A model generated the notes under the pieces. That model did not search any database and was not told the DNA's origin. It saw only the letters and a list, made by a program, of their open reading frames with translations. From Pollutibacter soli (GTDB lineage: Bacteria; Bacteroidota; Bacteroidia; Chitinophagales; Chitinophagaceae), in assembly GCA_029269725.1 (NCBI GenBank), contig JARJHS010000004.1, forward strand, positions 62,001 to 126,000: 64,000 bases of DNA, written 5' to 3'. A program made the translations under genes and the position numbers. Numbering within the stretch: position 1 is the stretch's first letter; each line of letters opens with the position of its first letter. Below are positions 1 through 8,584 of the stretch, one piece after another.

Positions 1-371
1 ATTTAATTGAAGTGAATAATGGCATCGGTTCAGGGAAGTTAAAAGTTAAAAGTGAAAAGTTGAGCGTTGAATGTTTAATATTGAAAGTTGGTGCCCGGGT
101 TTGTGGGAGGGTTGCCGAAATGTTGGTTTAAGAAATTACAGAGTTATCTGATTATTCAAATTCAATCGAGTAAATTGTCGCAAAAGTCGTCCAGTCCTCG
201 TTCTGGAAATCTGTTTGATCTTTTCTTTTAATTGATATAAAATTGACGGGTATTTCTGAAGAATTTCGCGTCCGATCTGCTGCCTCCACAATGCTGTGGG
301 GGCCTGCTGCCTGATTTCCACCTTCAACTTTTTGTTTTAAACTTGGTAATTTAGTACTAAACCTGAACAGT
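1..371. other. Leading intergenic stretch
   Basis: No convincing gene. Near 38-90 there is an A-rich, short-period run built from AGTTAAA/AGTGAAA units, of the kind found elsewhere in the window between genes (26.26, 29.60 and 40.36 kb). The short minus-strand frames here have no family resemblance and one overlaps the aldehyde dehydrogenase start. A promoter for that gene must lie here, but no clear Bacteroidota -7/-33 pair can be assigned. Confidence 0.5.
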
Positions 372-1805
372 ATGGACGCTGCTACCATGGACAACAGAAT
401 TTCCGAAATGGAATTACAAGGCATCGGGCAGCAGGTCGACCGGATATATACGGCTCAGCAGAAATTTTTCGCATCCGGGGCTACCCGTTCCATCAGCTTC
501 CGACTGAAGCAATTGAACATCCTGCTGAAAGCAATTGAGAAAAATGAAGCCTTACTCAATGATGCACTATACAAGGACCTTCGGAAATCAGCCTATGAAA
601 CGTATGGAACTGAAATAGGGCCGACACTCGCCGAAATTCGGCACGCCTGCAAACATCTGCGGGATTGGATGCGAAAAGAGCATGTATCCACACCCATGAT
701 TTTTTTTCCATCTTCAAGTTATATTATCCGTGATCCGTTGGGTACGGTTTTGACGATCGGACCATGGAATTATCCTTTTCTGCTGATCATTACCTCTGTT
801 GTGAATGCAATTGCCGGAGGGAATACGGTTATTCTGAAACCATCCGACGAAGCGGTACATACTGCTGATGTGATCGAAAAAATTATTTCCGAAAATTTTG
901 CTGAAGAGTTTTTAGCGGTGATACAGGTACCCGGACCTATGGTGACAAAACTGATCATTGACAAATACCATTTCGATCATATTTTTTTTACGGGTAGTAC
1001 ACGCGTTGGTAAGATCATCATGGAGTCGGCTGCTTCAAAACTGAGCCCGGTTACACTCGAGCTCGGTGGCAAAAGTCCCTGTGTTGTAGAAGCTGACGCC
1101 GATCTGGGTTTTGCTGCAAAAAAGATCGCCTGGAGTAAAACCATCAACGCCGGCCAGACCTGTGTTGCTCCTGATTATCTTTTTGTTCACGCTGCTGTTA
1201 AAGAAAAATTTCTTGAAAAAATAAAATCGGAACTCACGAAAATGTTTGGCGAAAATGCTCAAAACAGTCCCGATTACCCAAGGATCATTAACAAAAAAAG
1301 ATTCGATGTTTTGTCTGCGTATCTTGAAAACGGACGGATTGTATACGGTGGACAGGCAGACGAAAACGATCTCTTTATTGCGCCGACTATTATTGAAGAC
1401 GTAGACACAGATGACCCGGTGATGCAGGAAGAAATATTCGGTCCGGTGCTACCTGTATTTACTTTTACAGATAGAAGTGAAGTACTGGATATGATTGCAA
1501 AACATCCTTATCCGCTGGCGTTGTATATTTACACACGGTCCCGCGCAAACGAAAAATTTTATATTGATCAGGTTCGTTTCGGCGGCGGATGTGTTAACAA
1601 CGGAGTTATTCATCTGGGCAACCCCGATCTTCCCTTTGGTGGAACAGGATATAGCGGTATCGGGCAGTATCATGGGTATGCCGGATTTCTTACTTTTACA
1701 CGACCAAAGAGTATTATAAAATCTCCGACCTGGTTTGATGTCCCGCTTTGGTATCCGCCTTATGCCGGTAAATTGAAATGGCTACGCCGGATGTTCCGCA
1801 TCTGA
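372..1805 (+). CDS. Aldehyde dehydrogenase (class 3 type)
   Basis: NAD(P)-dependent oxidation of an aldehyde to the acid; the substrate cannot be told, but the short class 3 (fatty-aldehyde-dehydrogenase-like) architecture of 477 residues suggests medium or long aliphatic or aromatic aldehydes. Seen directly: the cofactor-loop motif GNTVILKPSDEA near 150-161, FTGSTRVGK near 206-214, the general base Glu230 in LELGGKSP and the nucleophile Cys264 in NAGQTCVAPD. The C-terminal part carries a membrane-proximal, aromatic and basic tail, common in this class. ATG at 372 is used; ATG at 387 (MDNRISEM) is an equally good start. It stands alone, 56 bp before a peroxidase gene that may share its transcript; both would fit detoxification of lipid-peroxidation products (inference). 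Confidence 0.93.
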   Translation: MDAATMDNRISEMELQGIGQQVDRIYTAQQKFFASGATRSISFRLKQLNILLKAIEKNEALLNDALYKDLRKSAYETYGTEIGPTLAEIRHACKHLRDWMRKEHVSTPMIFFPSSSYIIRDPLGTVLTIGPWNYPFLLIITSVVNAIAGGNTVILKPSDEAVHTADVIEKIISENFAEEFLAVIQVPGPMVTKLIIDKYHFDHIFFTGSTRVGKIIMESAASKLSPVTLELGGKSPCVVEADADLGFAAKKIAWSKTINAGQTCVAPDYLFVHAAVKEKFLEKIKSELTKMFGENAQNSPDYPRIINKKRFDVLSAYLENGRIVYGGQADENDLFIAPTIIEDVDTDDPVMQEEIFGPVLPVFTFTDRSEVLDMIAKHPYPLALYIYTRSRANEKFYIDQVRFGGGCVNNGVIHLGNPDLPFGGTGYSGIGQYHGYAGFLTFTRPKSIIKSPTWFDVPLWYPPYAGKLKWLRRMFRI

Positions 1806-1861
1806 AAACAACGTTTTGCTGGTTTGCCATAATTTCTTATTATTAAAGATAACCGCTGCGT

Positions 1862-2458
1862 ATGGGAATGACAGGCAGACAGAAAGTACTTAAAACGTTA
1901 TATCCAATCTTTTCCGTGTTCAACTATCTCACAGGGAGAGGGACCTCTATACGTCGTGAAAAAAATGCGGCTATTCCTCCCAGTAATATATATGAAATGA
2001 TTGTTGACCTCAATAATGGTACACGTTTTTCACTGGATAACTGGAAAGGTAAAAAGATATTGATAGTCAATACCGCCAGCAACTGCGGATATACACCACA
2101 ATATGAAGAGTTACAGGAATTAAAAGAGATGTTCGAAGGCAGATTGGAGGTTATAGCATTTCCTGCGAATGATTTTAAAGAACAGGAGAAAGGGACAGAC
2201 GATGAAATTGCAAGCTTTTGTAGAAAAAATTATGGGGTGACTTTTCCCTTGGCTTCGAAAAGTTCGGTAAAACACGGACCCGGACAAAACCCCGTTTTTC
2301 AATGGCTGACTCAAAAAGAAAGAAACGGGTGGAACAATTTCCAGCCGCCCTGGAATTTTTCAAAATATCTCATATCAGAAGATGGACGATTACTGGCCTG
2401 TTTCGATCCATCGGTTAGTCCGATAAGTAAAGAGATGCTACAGGCTATTGAAGGATAG
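1862..2458 (+). CDS. Glutathione peroxidase family protein (Cys type)
   Basis: Thiol peroxidase of the GPx fold, reducing hydroperoxides; bacterial Cys-type members usually use thioredoxin rather than glutathione (family knowledge). The peroxidatic Cys75 sits in NTASNCGYTPQYEEL, and WNFSKYL (Trp164, Asn165) supplies the rest of the active site. The usual FPCNQF is FPANDF here, so the tetrad Gln is Asp104. Compared with a typical 160-residue GPx there is an N-terminal extension of about 40 residues with a hydrophobic stretch (residues 9-22), possibly a membrane anchor. It lies between the aldehyde dehydrogenase (56 bp) and a secreted protease (27 bp), so a joint transcript is possible. Confidence 0.9.
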   Translation: MGMTGRQKVLKTLYPIFSVFNYLTGRGTSIRREKNAAIPPSNIYEMIVDLNNGTRFSLDNWKGKKILIVNTASNCGYTPQYEELQELKEMFEGRLEVIAFPANDFKEQEKGTDDEIASFCRKNYGVTFPLASKSSVKHGPGQNPVFQWLTQKERNGWNNFQPPWNFSKYLISEDGRLLACFDPSVSPISKEMLQAIEG

Positions 2459-2485
2459 CAAAAGGCACTTAACTTTATCAGCTTC

Positions 2486-5101
2486 ATGCTGCGGAAATAC
2501 ATCCATACCTGTATATTTATTTTGCTGCTGTTTCCTCCTTTTTTACATAGTCAGCAAAATGCCGATTCAAATTTATTTTCTACCAGAGTTTCACCACAGG
2601 TTTTCAGGTTGATCAATCATTCTGATAGTGTAATCAGGAAAAAATTTGTTGTCGGGTTTCGTGATTCAGCAGAATATCAGCAAGTGAAAAAATACTCTTC
2701 GGTGAAATTTTTTTTAAATCATGAAAGAAGTTTAATTGCTGTAGTGGAGTGTAGTCCTGCAATTCTGAAACAATTGCTGATGCAGGGTTTGATCAATTCC
2801 GCAACTGAACATGTTTCTCCATCGGAAGAGGGAGGTGTAATCAGTTACGATCAAACAGTCAATGCGATAAGTGCGGCACATGATTATTTTCCTTCGATTA
2901 ATGGAACCGGCGAAACAGTTTCCGTGAAGGAAAACAGGATGGATACGCAGGACATCGATATTGCGGGAAGGTATGCTGATGTTGGTACTGCATCATCTAC
3001 GGGAAGCACACATGCAACAATAATGACAACATTGATTGCGGGTTTAGGAAATACATCCTTCAAAGGTCTCGGTGTTGCATTCCGTTCGCGGTACACTTCT
3101 TCCGATTTTTCCACAGTACTTCCTGATCAGAATTCAATCTATAGAGATAATCAAATCCGTATACAGAATCACAGTTACGGAATAGCGGTTCAATCTTTTT
3201 ATGGAAATAATGCCCGCGCGTTTGATATCTCTGCTATTGATAACCCCGAATTGCTGCATGTTTTTTCATCAGGCAATTCAGGAACGCTGGCACCGCAGAA
3301 TGGCAAATATGCGGGCATTTCCGGAGTTTCAAACCTTACGGGGAATATGAAATTTGCAAAGAATGTCCTGGTTGTGGGTGCAATCGATTCTGCATTGAAT
3401 ATACCTGCTGCAAGTTCAGGCGGACCGGCTTACGACGGAAGAATAAAGCCCGAACTGGTTGCTTTCGCTGAAGATGGTTCATCGGGTTCCGCAGCACTTG
3501 TTTCCGGTTCAGCTGCATTGATCCAGCAAGCCTGGCTTGAAAAATATCAGCGCAATTCCACCGCACAATCAGTTAAAGCCATTTTGATCAATTCTGCAGA
3601 TGATGTGCATCACGTTGGCCCTGATTACCGTTCAGGTTTTGGAAATATGAATCTGAATCGCGCACTGGCAACAGTGAGGGATAACCGCATTTTCGAGGAT
3701 ACTATTCTGCCTTTATCTGAAAAAATATTTCCACTGACCCTCGGCACTGGCTTATCCAATCTGAAGGCAACACTGGTGTGGACGGATCCGGTTGCAGTTA
3801 CTATGTCTGAAAAAGCATTAATTAATGATCTTGATTTTTTTATAAAGAAAAAATCTACCAATGAAATATGGGAACCATGGATATTAAGCATTGCAGCTGA
3901 TACAGCGCTATTATTTAAAAATGCAATACGCGGGAGAGATACATTGAACAATATCGAGCAGGTCTCTATTGATGTTCTCACCCCGGGAGAATATGAGTTA
4001 CACGTCAGCAGTCGGTTTCTCTCCGGCGGGCGTCAAACATTTTCTGTTGTATGGCAGGTTGATACAGTTGATAAAATTGAATGGATTTTTCCAGTAAAGG
4101 ATGAGAAAATAGAGGCAGACAAAAACCTCCGGCTCAGGTGGCAAACTAATATTGCTGATAATTCTCCGGGAGAAATTGCATGGAGTGCCGACAATAATAA
4201 CTGGAATATTATTGAGGATGAAGTATCATTAAACAAACAGGAATTCACCTGGAAAACACCTGCGATTTTTACTCCTGCATATTTCCGCATTGTGCATAAT
4301 GCGGATACACTGGTTACCGGTCCGCACGCAATCAATGCGCAGGCTGCAATGAATACTGGCTGGATCTGCGATTCTGCATTAATATACTGGAATAAAAAAG
4401 GATATACGGGAGAATGGTTATTATATCGCTACAACGGTGATACAATGCAGTTGATCAGACAGACTCCTGATAGTTTTGCGATTTTATCATTGAGCGGCCC
4501 GGAGTATTTTTCTGTTGCACCATTGGTTGGAGCTGGCCCTGGACTAAGCAGTAATACGATCAATATTTTTCAGCAGGGTACGGGTTGTTTTGTAAACAGT
4601 TTTGTAGCGGATCTTGTCAACGATAATAAGGCGCTTATTCGAATACAGTTAGGTACTTTATTCGGGATTAAAAAGATTTCCATCAGGAAGCTGGATAACC
4701 CATCGTTCATTTTATATGAAACCAACCTGGTTGTTTCTACTTCGATTGAGTACATTGATGAGAACTTGCACAAAGGAATAAACAGGTATTTGCTTGAACT
4801 CGAACTGACCGATGGAAAGCAAATTTCCTCGGGTCCGGTGGAAGTGTACTTTAATGAAAGCGAGCCTTACATCATATATCCAAATCCTGTCCGTCGGGGT
4901 CAAACGATTCAGCTTTTACAGAGGGATACGGAAGATATTGAAGCACAACTATATGATGCAACAGGTCGGTTTATAAAGAAATTCTTATTTACTGAAAAGG
5001 TAAGCAGCATCTCTACTGCTTCCTTAGGCCTGGGATGGTATTACCTGTTGATAGTTGATGAGCAGAAAAATATTCACAGGTATAAGTTCGTCGTATTTTA
5101 A
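2486..5101 (+). CDS. Secreted S8 (subtilisin-like) peptidase, T9SS substrate
   Basis: 871 residues: signal peptide (about 1-22, ending LHSQ), a prodomain-like segment, a subtilase domain (about 130-390), Ig-like beta domains, and a C-terminal type A sorting domain (about 790-871, starting YPNPVRRGQ) for export through the type IX system. Subtilase landmarks: His176 in STGSTHATIM, oxyanion Asn264 in SSGNSG, and Ser333 in GSSGSAALVSGSAAL. The first catalytic block, normally V-x-V-x-D-T-G, reads VSVKENRMD, which puts Glu149 at the catalytic Asp position. Activity is therefore uncertain. It follows the peroxidase gene by 27 bp. Likely an extracellular or cell-surface protein; substrate unknown. 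Confidence 0.9.
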   Translation: MLRKYIHTCIFILLLFPPFLHSQQNADSNLFSTRVSPQVFRLINHSDSVIRKKFVVGFRDSAEYQQVKKYSSVKFFLNHERSLIAVVECSPAILKQLLMQGLINSATEHVSPSEEGGVISYDQTVNAISAAHDYFPSINGTGETVSVKENRMDTQDIDIAGRYADVGTASSTGSTHATIMTTLIAGLGNTSFKGLGVAFRSRYTSSDFSTVLPDQNSIYRDNQIRIQNHSYGIAVQSFYGNNARAFDISAIDNPELLHVFSSGNSGTLAPQNGKYAGISGVSNLTGNMKFAKNVLVVGAIDSALNIPAASSGGPAYDGRIKPELVAFAEDGSSGSAALVSGSAALIQQAWLEKYQRNSTAQSVKAILINSADDVHHVGPDYRSGFGNMNLNRALATVRDNRIFEDTILPLSEKIFPLTLGTGLSNLKATLVWTDPVAVTMSEKALINDLDFFIKKKSTNEIWEPWILSIAADTALLFKNAIRGRDTLNNIEQVSIDVLTPGEYELHVSSRFLSGGRQTFSVVWQVDTVDKIEWIFPVKDEKIEADKNLRLRWQTNIADNSPGEIAWSADNNNWNIIEDEVSLNKQEFTWKTPAIFTPAYFRIVHNADTLVTGPHAINAQAAMNTGWICDSALIYWNKKGYTGEWLLYRYNGDTMQLIRQTPDSFAILSLSGPEYFSVAPLVGAGPGLSSNTINIFQQGTGCFVNSFVADLVNDNKALIRIQLGTLFGIKKISIRKLDNPSFILYETNLVVSTSIEYIDENLHKGINRYLLELELTDGKQISSGPVEVYFNESEPYIIYPNPVRRGQTIQLLQRDTEDIEAQLYDATGRFIKKFLFTEKVSSISTASLGLGWYYLLIVDEQKNIHRYKFVVF

Positions 5102-5238
5102 CTACTAAACCAGGATATGTAACCATTTACCAGTACCCGTTTTGTGGTAATTTATTCGAGTACAAAAAATTGTTGATGATAATCCACACCAATTTGTTTT
5201 TATTCTGTTATCTTATATTAAACTTAAAAGGTACAAGT

Positions 5239-6045
5239 ATGAGAAAACTGATTTATTCCATCACAGGCATCTCAATGATGCTATTAGTTGCTTCCTGCAC
5301 CAAAGACAAAACTGCTGAACCACAAACCAGTGATGTAGTAGGAGCCGATGTACTTGCTATGGTAAAAAAACAAGGGTTCAGTGACGAAAATGTAACCCGC
5401 GCCGAAGGTGGTTATATTGTTGAAGGCGATATCTTTCTTTCTGATAATGAGCTCACAGCTCCTGCGAACTGGGGCACACTTGAAATTGCAAATGTTGAGC
5501 AATACAGAACAACGAATCTTGTTTCGGTTAATGGTACCCGTACGATCACACTTAGTCTTAAATCCGGGCTCCCATCATCTTATGTTGCTGCTGTAGATGA
5601 AGTTGTTAACAGGTACAATGATTTAAATCTCACAATTAAATTTCAGCGGGTGAGTTCCGGAGGTAATATAGAGTTTTCGAAAGCACCACGCGGAGCAGGC
5701 TATCTCGCATCTGCGGGATTTCCCACCTCCAACGGTACACCTTATGGAAGCGTAAAAGTCAATAGCGGCTATCTGGGAAATAATCCGGGTACCAGCTATC
5801 TGGCAACTATCCTTGCTCACGAGGTTGGGCATTGCATTGGTTTTCGTCACACAGATTATATGGATCGTAGCTACAGCTGTGGTGGATCACCCTACAATGA
5901 AGGTGCCAGCAGTGTTGGTGCAATTCTGATTCCGGGTACGCCTTCCGGTCCTGATGCTAATTCCTGGATGTTGTCCTGCATCGGCTCAGGAGTAAACAGG
6001 CCATTCAATAACAATGATAAAACTGCTTTGAACTATTTGTATTAA
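5239..6045 (+). CDS. M57-type zinc metalloprotease, lipoprotein
   Basis: 268 residues from ATG 5239, chosen because it gives a clean lipoprotein signal (MRKLIYSITG..LLVASC, lipid Cys20); the frame is open 69 bp further up but that adds an unlikely hydrophobic leader. The zinc-binding signature is HEVGHCIGFRH (His194, Glu195, His198, His204), followed by TDYMDRSYSCGG, matching the dual-action HEIGH / M57 family in which a fourth ligand Asp follows. Domain start near residue 100. The predicted product is an outer-membrane-anchored protease; target unknown. An intrinsic terminator follows at 6097. It has no obvious partner gene. Confidence 0.87.
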   Translation: MRKLIYSITGISMMLLVASCTKDKTAEPQTSDVVGADVLAMVKKQGFSDENVTRAEGGYIVEGDIFLSDNELTAPANWGTLEIANVEQYRTTNLVSVNGTRTITLSLKSGLPSSYVAAVDEVVNRYNDLNLTIKFQRVSSGGNIEFSKAPRGAGYLASAGFPTSNGTPYGSVKVNSGYLGNNPGTSYLATILAHEVGHCIGFRHTDYMDRSYSCGGSPYNEGASSVGAILIPGTPSGPDANSWMLSCIGSGVNRPFNNNDKTALNYLY

Positions 6046-6374
6046 AAAAGTACTATCTTTAAGATACTTGACTTAAGCCCGTAAGCTTTTGCAGGTGAAA
6101 GCCGGTCGCTTAGATCGGCTTTCGTATTTGTTAAGAATGCTGCACGCACTCGAAAATTTCGATTATTAACATTGTTTTGGTCGCATTATTAGAGCTTTCC
6201 TATTATTATTGAGTGTGGATATCTCTTGTAGAATAAATTCAAGAATTTATATATTTTGTATTTGCGTTTTACCCCAATTATTCTGCTTTTCTCCTTAATA
6301 AAAGCTTACCTCCTACCCGAACCGGTTAAGGCCAATCCTTTAACCATAACGAACAAATATTTAACGCTAAACTT
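6046..6374. other. Intergenic region before idi
   Basis: Holds the terminator at 6097-6123 and then an AT-rich stretch that should contain the promoter for idi-crtI. A weak candidate is TTG at 6226 followed about 21 bp later by TATATTTTG ending at 6258, one base off the TAnnTTTG -7 consensus. No gene seen. Confidence 0.4.
6097..6123 (+). terminator. Rho-independent-type hairpin
   Basis: Inverted repeat GAAAGCCG (6097-6104) / CGGCTTTC (6116-6123), extended inward by three more pairs (one G-U) to an 11-bp stem with a 5-base loop. It lies 52 bp after the metalloprotease stop. The following bases are only modestly T-rich. Confidence 0.7.
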
Positions 6375-6914
6375 ATGCGCGAACAGAATGTGATTTTAGT
6401 AAATGAGAAGGACGAAGAAATAGGCGTGATGGAGAAAATGGAAGCCCATCGCAAAGCATTATTACATCGTGCTTTCAGTGTTTTTATTTTCAATGGGAGA
6501 GGTGAGATGTTATTGCAGCGTCGCGCATTAAAAAAATACCATAGCGGCGGATTGTGGACGAATGCATGTTGCAGTCATCCACGCCCGGGTGAACCAATTG
6601 AAGCAGCTGCAGTTCGCAGACTTCGTGAAGAACTTGGTTTCAGTACACCATTGACCCACGCATTCCAGTTTGTTTATCGTGCTGCATTCGAAAACGGTCT
6701 CACCGAATATGAATTCGATCATGTTTTTATAGGACACTACGATGGCTTATTGCATCCTGATAAAGATGAAGTTGGAGACTATTGTTATAAGAACATGGAT
6801 GAAATCCGTTGGAGTCTTTCATCACATCCTCATAAGTATACAGAGTGGTTCAAGATTGCATTTGCAAAACTTGAATTTCATCTTCAAAAAGTGCCTCTTG
6901 GAATGGCCGGGTAA
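6375..6914 (+). CDS. idi: Isopentenyl-diphosphate delta-isomerase, type 1
   Basis: Interconverts IPP and DMAPP, giving the allylic starter for isoprenoids. 179 residues with a Nudix-like core. The catalytic Cys is in NACCSHPRPGE (Cys66 by alignment with the NxxCxHP motif), His-rich metal site downstream, the Glu-containing block EYEFDHVF (Glu112), and the Nudix-like helix AAVRRLREELGF. ATG 6375 gives a start of normal length. It lies 27 bp upstream of crtI on the same strand, so the pair is probably one transcript and feeds carotenoid synthesis. Confidence 0.95.
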   Translation: MREQNVILVNEKDEEIGVMEKMEAHRKALLHRAFSVFIFNGRGEMLLQRRALKKYHSGGLWTNACCSHPRPGEPIEAAAVRRLREELGFSTPLTHAFQFVYRAAFENGLTEYEFDHVFIGHYDGLLHPDKDEVGDYCYKNMDEIRWSLSSHPHKYTEWFKIAFAKLEFHLQKVPLGMAG

Positions 6915-6941
6915 TCTCCCGCCGACTGATACAAATTATTC

Positions 6942-8420
6942 ATGTCTCACAAGAAAGCGGTTGTTATAGGGTCAGGCATCGCCGGCCTTGCGTCTGCTAT
7001 TCGCCTGATAGATAAAGGATATGTTGTTGATTTATTTGAAAAAAATGAATCAGCAGGCGGAAAGCTCGCTTTGTTGAAAAACGATGGATTTGTATTTGAT
7101 ACCGGCCCCTCACTTTTCACACAACCGGAACACCTCGAAACTATTTTCTCTCTTGCCGGCGAACCGCTGAGCAGTTATTTTCAATACAAACGACTGGATA
7201 ATGCATGTCGCTATTTTTTTGAAAATGGTATCATAGTCAACGGATACACCAGTAAAGAAAAATTCGGAGAAGAACTTTTCAACAAAACGGGTGAAGCAGT
7301 TGAAAATGTTGTCAGCTATCTGCAAAAAAGTGAAGAACGCTATCATTCTCTCGCAAAAATTTTCCTGAATGAAAATCTGCATGAAATCAGGACATGGACG
7401 AATTCCGATACCATTTCAGCATTAAAAAAAACGTCTCCGCAACTTCTTTTTAAATCGTTGAATTCATTTAATAAATCCCGGCTAAAAACACCTGAAGCTG
7501 TTAGAATTTTTAATCGCTTTTCTACCTATAACGGAAGTAATCCTTTCCAGGCACCTGCGATGTTGAGTATAATACCGCATCTGGAGCACAATGAAGGTGT
7601 GTATTATCCAAAGGGTGGGATGATCAGCATCATCAATGCACTTTATGCTCTTGCGGTTAAAAAGGGCGTCTGCTTTCATTTTAACTCTGCTGTAAATAAA
7701 ATCGAGGTCAAAGATGGAATCGTTCAGGGAATAATTGCGAACGATGTTTTTTATCCATCGGAAATTGTACTGAGTAATGCTGATGTTCATTTCACATACC
7801 AGAATTTGTTGAATGATAAAGGAGCGGCAAACTCAACGGCAGGTCAGGAGAGGAGCAGCAGCGCACTGGTGTTTTACTGGGGAATAAATAAGGTGTTCCC
7901 AGAATTGTACCTGCACAATATCTTTTTTACAAAACATCAGGAAGAAGAATTCAGCTCGTTGTTTCAGCTAAAACGATTCTACCATGATCCTACAATTTAC
8001 ATCAACATCACTTCAACAATGGAAGCCGGAATGGCGCCTGCGGGTATGCAAAATTGGTTTGTCATGATCAATGCGCCGTCAGGTACCGTGTTTAGCGAAA
8101 ATGATTTAAACGAAATAAGAAAGTCTGTTCTCTGGAAACTCAATCGCATGCTCAAAACAAGGCTTGAAGATCATATCGTCTTTGAATCAATGATGACTCC
8201 AGCGGATATCACGGCAAATACAAACGCATTTGAAGGCGCGTTGTATGGGGCCAGTTCAAACAATATGTTTTCAGCTTTTCGTCGTCATCCCAATTTCAGC
8301 AGAAAGTATCGCGGACTTTTCTTCGCTGGCGGCACAGTGCATCCAGGGGGCGGCATTCCTTTGTGTTTCCGAAGCGCTTCTATCGCAGTGGATCTCGCTA
8401 CCAGACCTGCCAGGTCTTAG
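6942..8420 (+). CDS. crtI: Phytoene desaturase family protein (CrtI type)
   Basis: FAD-dependent desaturase of C40 carotenes, 492 residues, usual length. Dinucleotide-binding motif VVIGSGIAGLASAIRL at 6-21 with EKNESAGGKL following, and the conserved C-terminal block FAGGTVHPGGGIPLC. Bacteroidota often carry two CrtI-like paralogues, so a later desaturase/ketolase role is possible. It follows idi by 27 bp. The last five residues (RPARS) and the TAG stop are encoded by the palindromic repeat at 8405-8431, so the native C-terminus has probably been replaced or extended by the repeat. No phytoene synthase gene follows, although crtB is the usual neighbour. Confidence 0.92.
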   Translation: MSHKKAVVIGSGIAGLASAIRLIDKGYVVDLFEKNESAGGKLALLKNDGFVFDTGPSLFTQPEHLETIFSLAGEPLSSYFQYKRLDNACRYFFENGIIVNGYTSKEKFGEELFNKTGEAVENVVSYLQKSEERYHSLAKIFLNENLHEIRTWTNSDTISALKKTSPQLLFKSLNSFNKSRLKTPEAVRIFNRFSTYNGSNPFQAPAMLSIIPHLEHNEGVYYPKGGMISIINALYALAVKKGVCFHFNSAVNKIEVKDGIVQGIIANDVFYPSEIVLSNADVHFTYQNLLNDKGAANSTAGQERSSSALVFYWGINKVFPELYLHNIFFTKHQEEEFSSLFQLKRFYHDPTIYINITSTMEAGMAPAGMQNWFVMINAPSGTVFSENDLNEIRKSVLWKLNRMLKTRLEDHIVFESMMTPADITANTNAFEGALYGASSNNMFSAFRRHPNFSRKYRGLFFAGGTVHPGGGIPLCFRSASIAVDLATRPARS

Positions 8421-8431
8421 ACCTGGCAGGT
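8405..8431. repeat. CCTGGCAGGT-family palindrome, copy 1
   Basis: Arms ACCTGCCAGGT (8405-8415) and ACCTGGCAGGT (8421-8431) with a CTTAG loop that contains the crtI stop codon. It shares its arm sequence with the second palindrome 120 bp downstream. May act as a terminator in both directions between convergent genes, but the shared sequence points to a dispersed repeat family. Confidence 0.8.
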
Positions 8432-8550
8432 GTTTGTAGTAATAGAACTACAACCATTTTTTAGATGTTTGATTTTCAAAGGAATTTCTTCAAACGATTT
8501 TTCTGAAAGAACCTGTGAAACGTTGTATTTGACTGTATTTTTCTATCCCC

Positions 8551-8580
8551 AACCTGGCAGGTTTTAAAACCTGCCAGGTT
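8551..8580. repeat. CCTGGCAGGT-family palindrome, copy 2
   Basis: A perfect 30-bp palindrome: 15-bp arms 8551-8565 and 8566-8580, each built on AACCTGGCAGGTTTT or its complement. It sits 4 bp beyond the stop of the minus-strand lipoprotein gene, so it can also form the terminator hairpin for that gene. Confidence 0.85.
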
Positions 8581-8584
8581 TGAG

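Noticed and set aside
152-424. Minus-strand frames upstream of the aldehyde dehydrogenase
   Set aside because: They overlap the start of a certain gene and each other, with no family resemblance.
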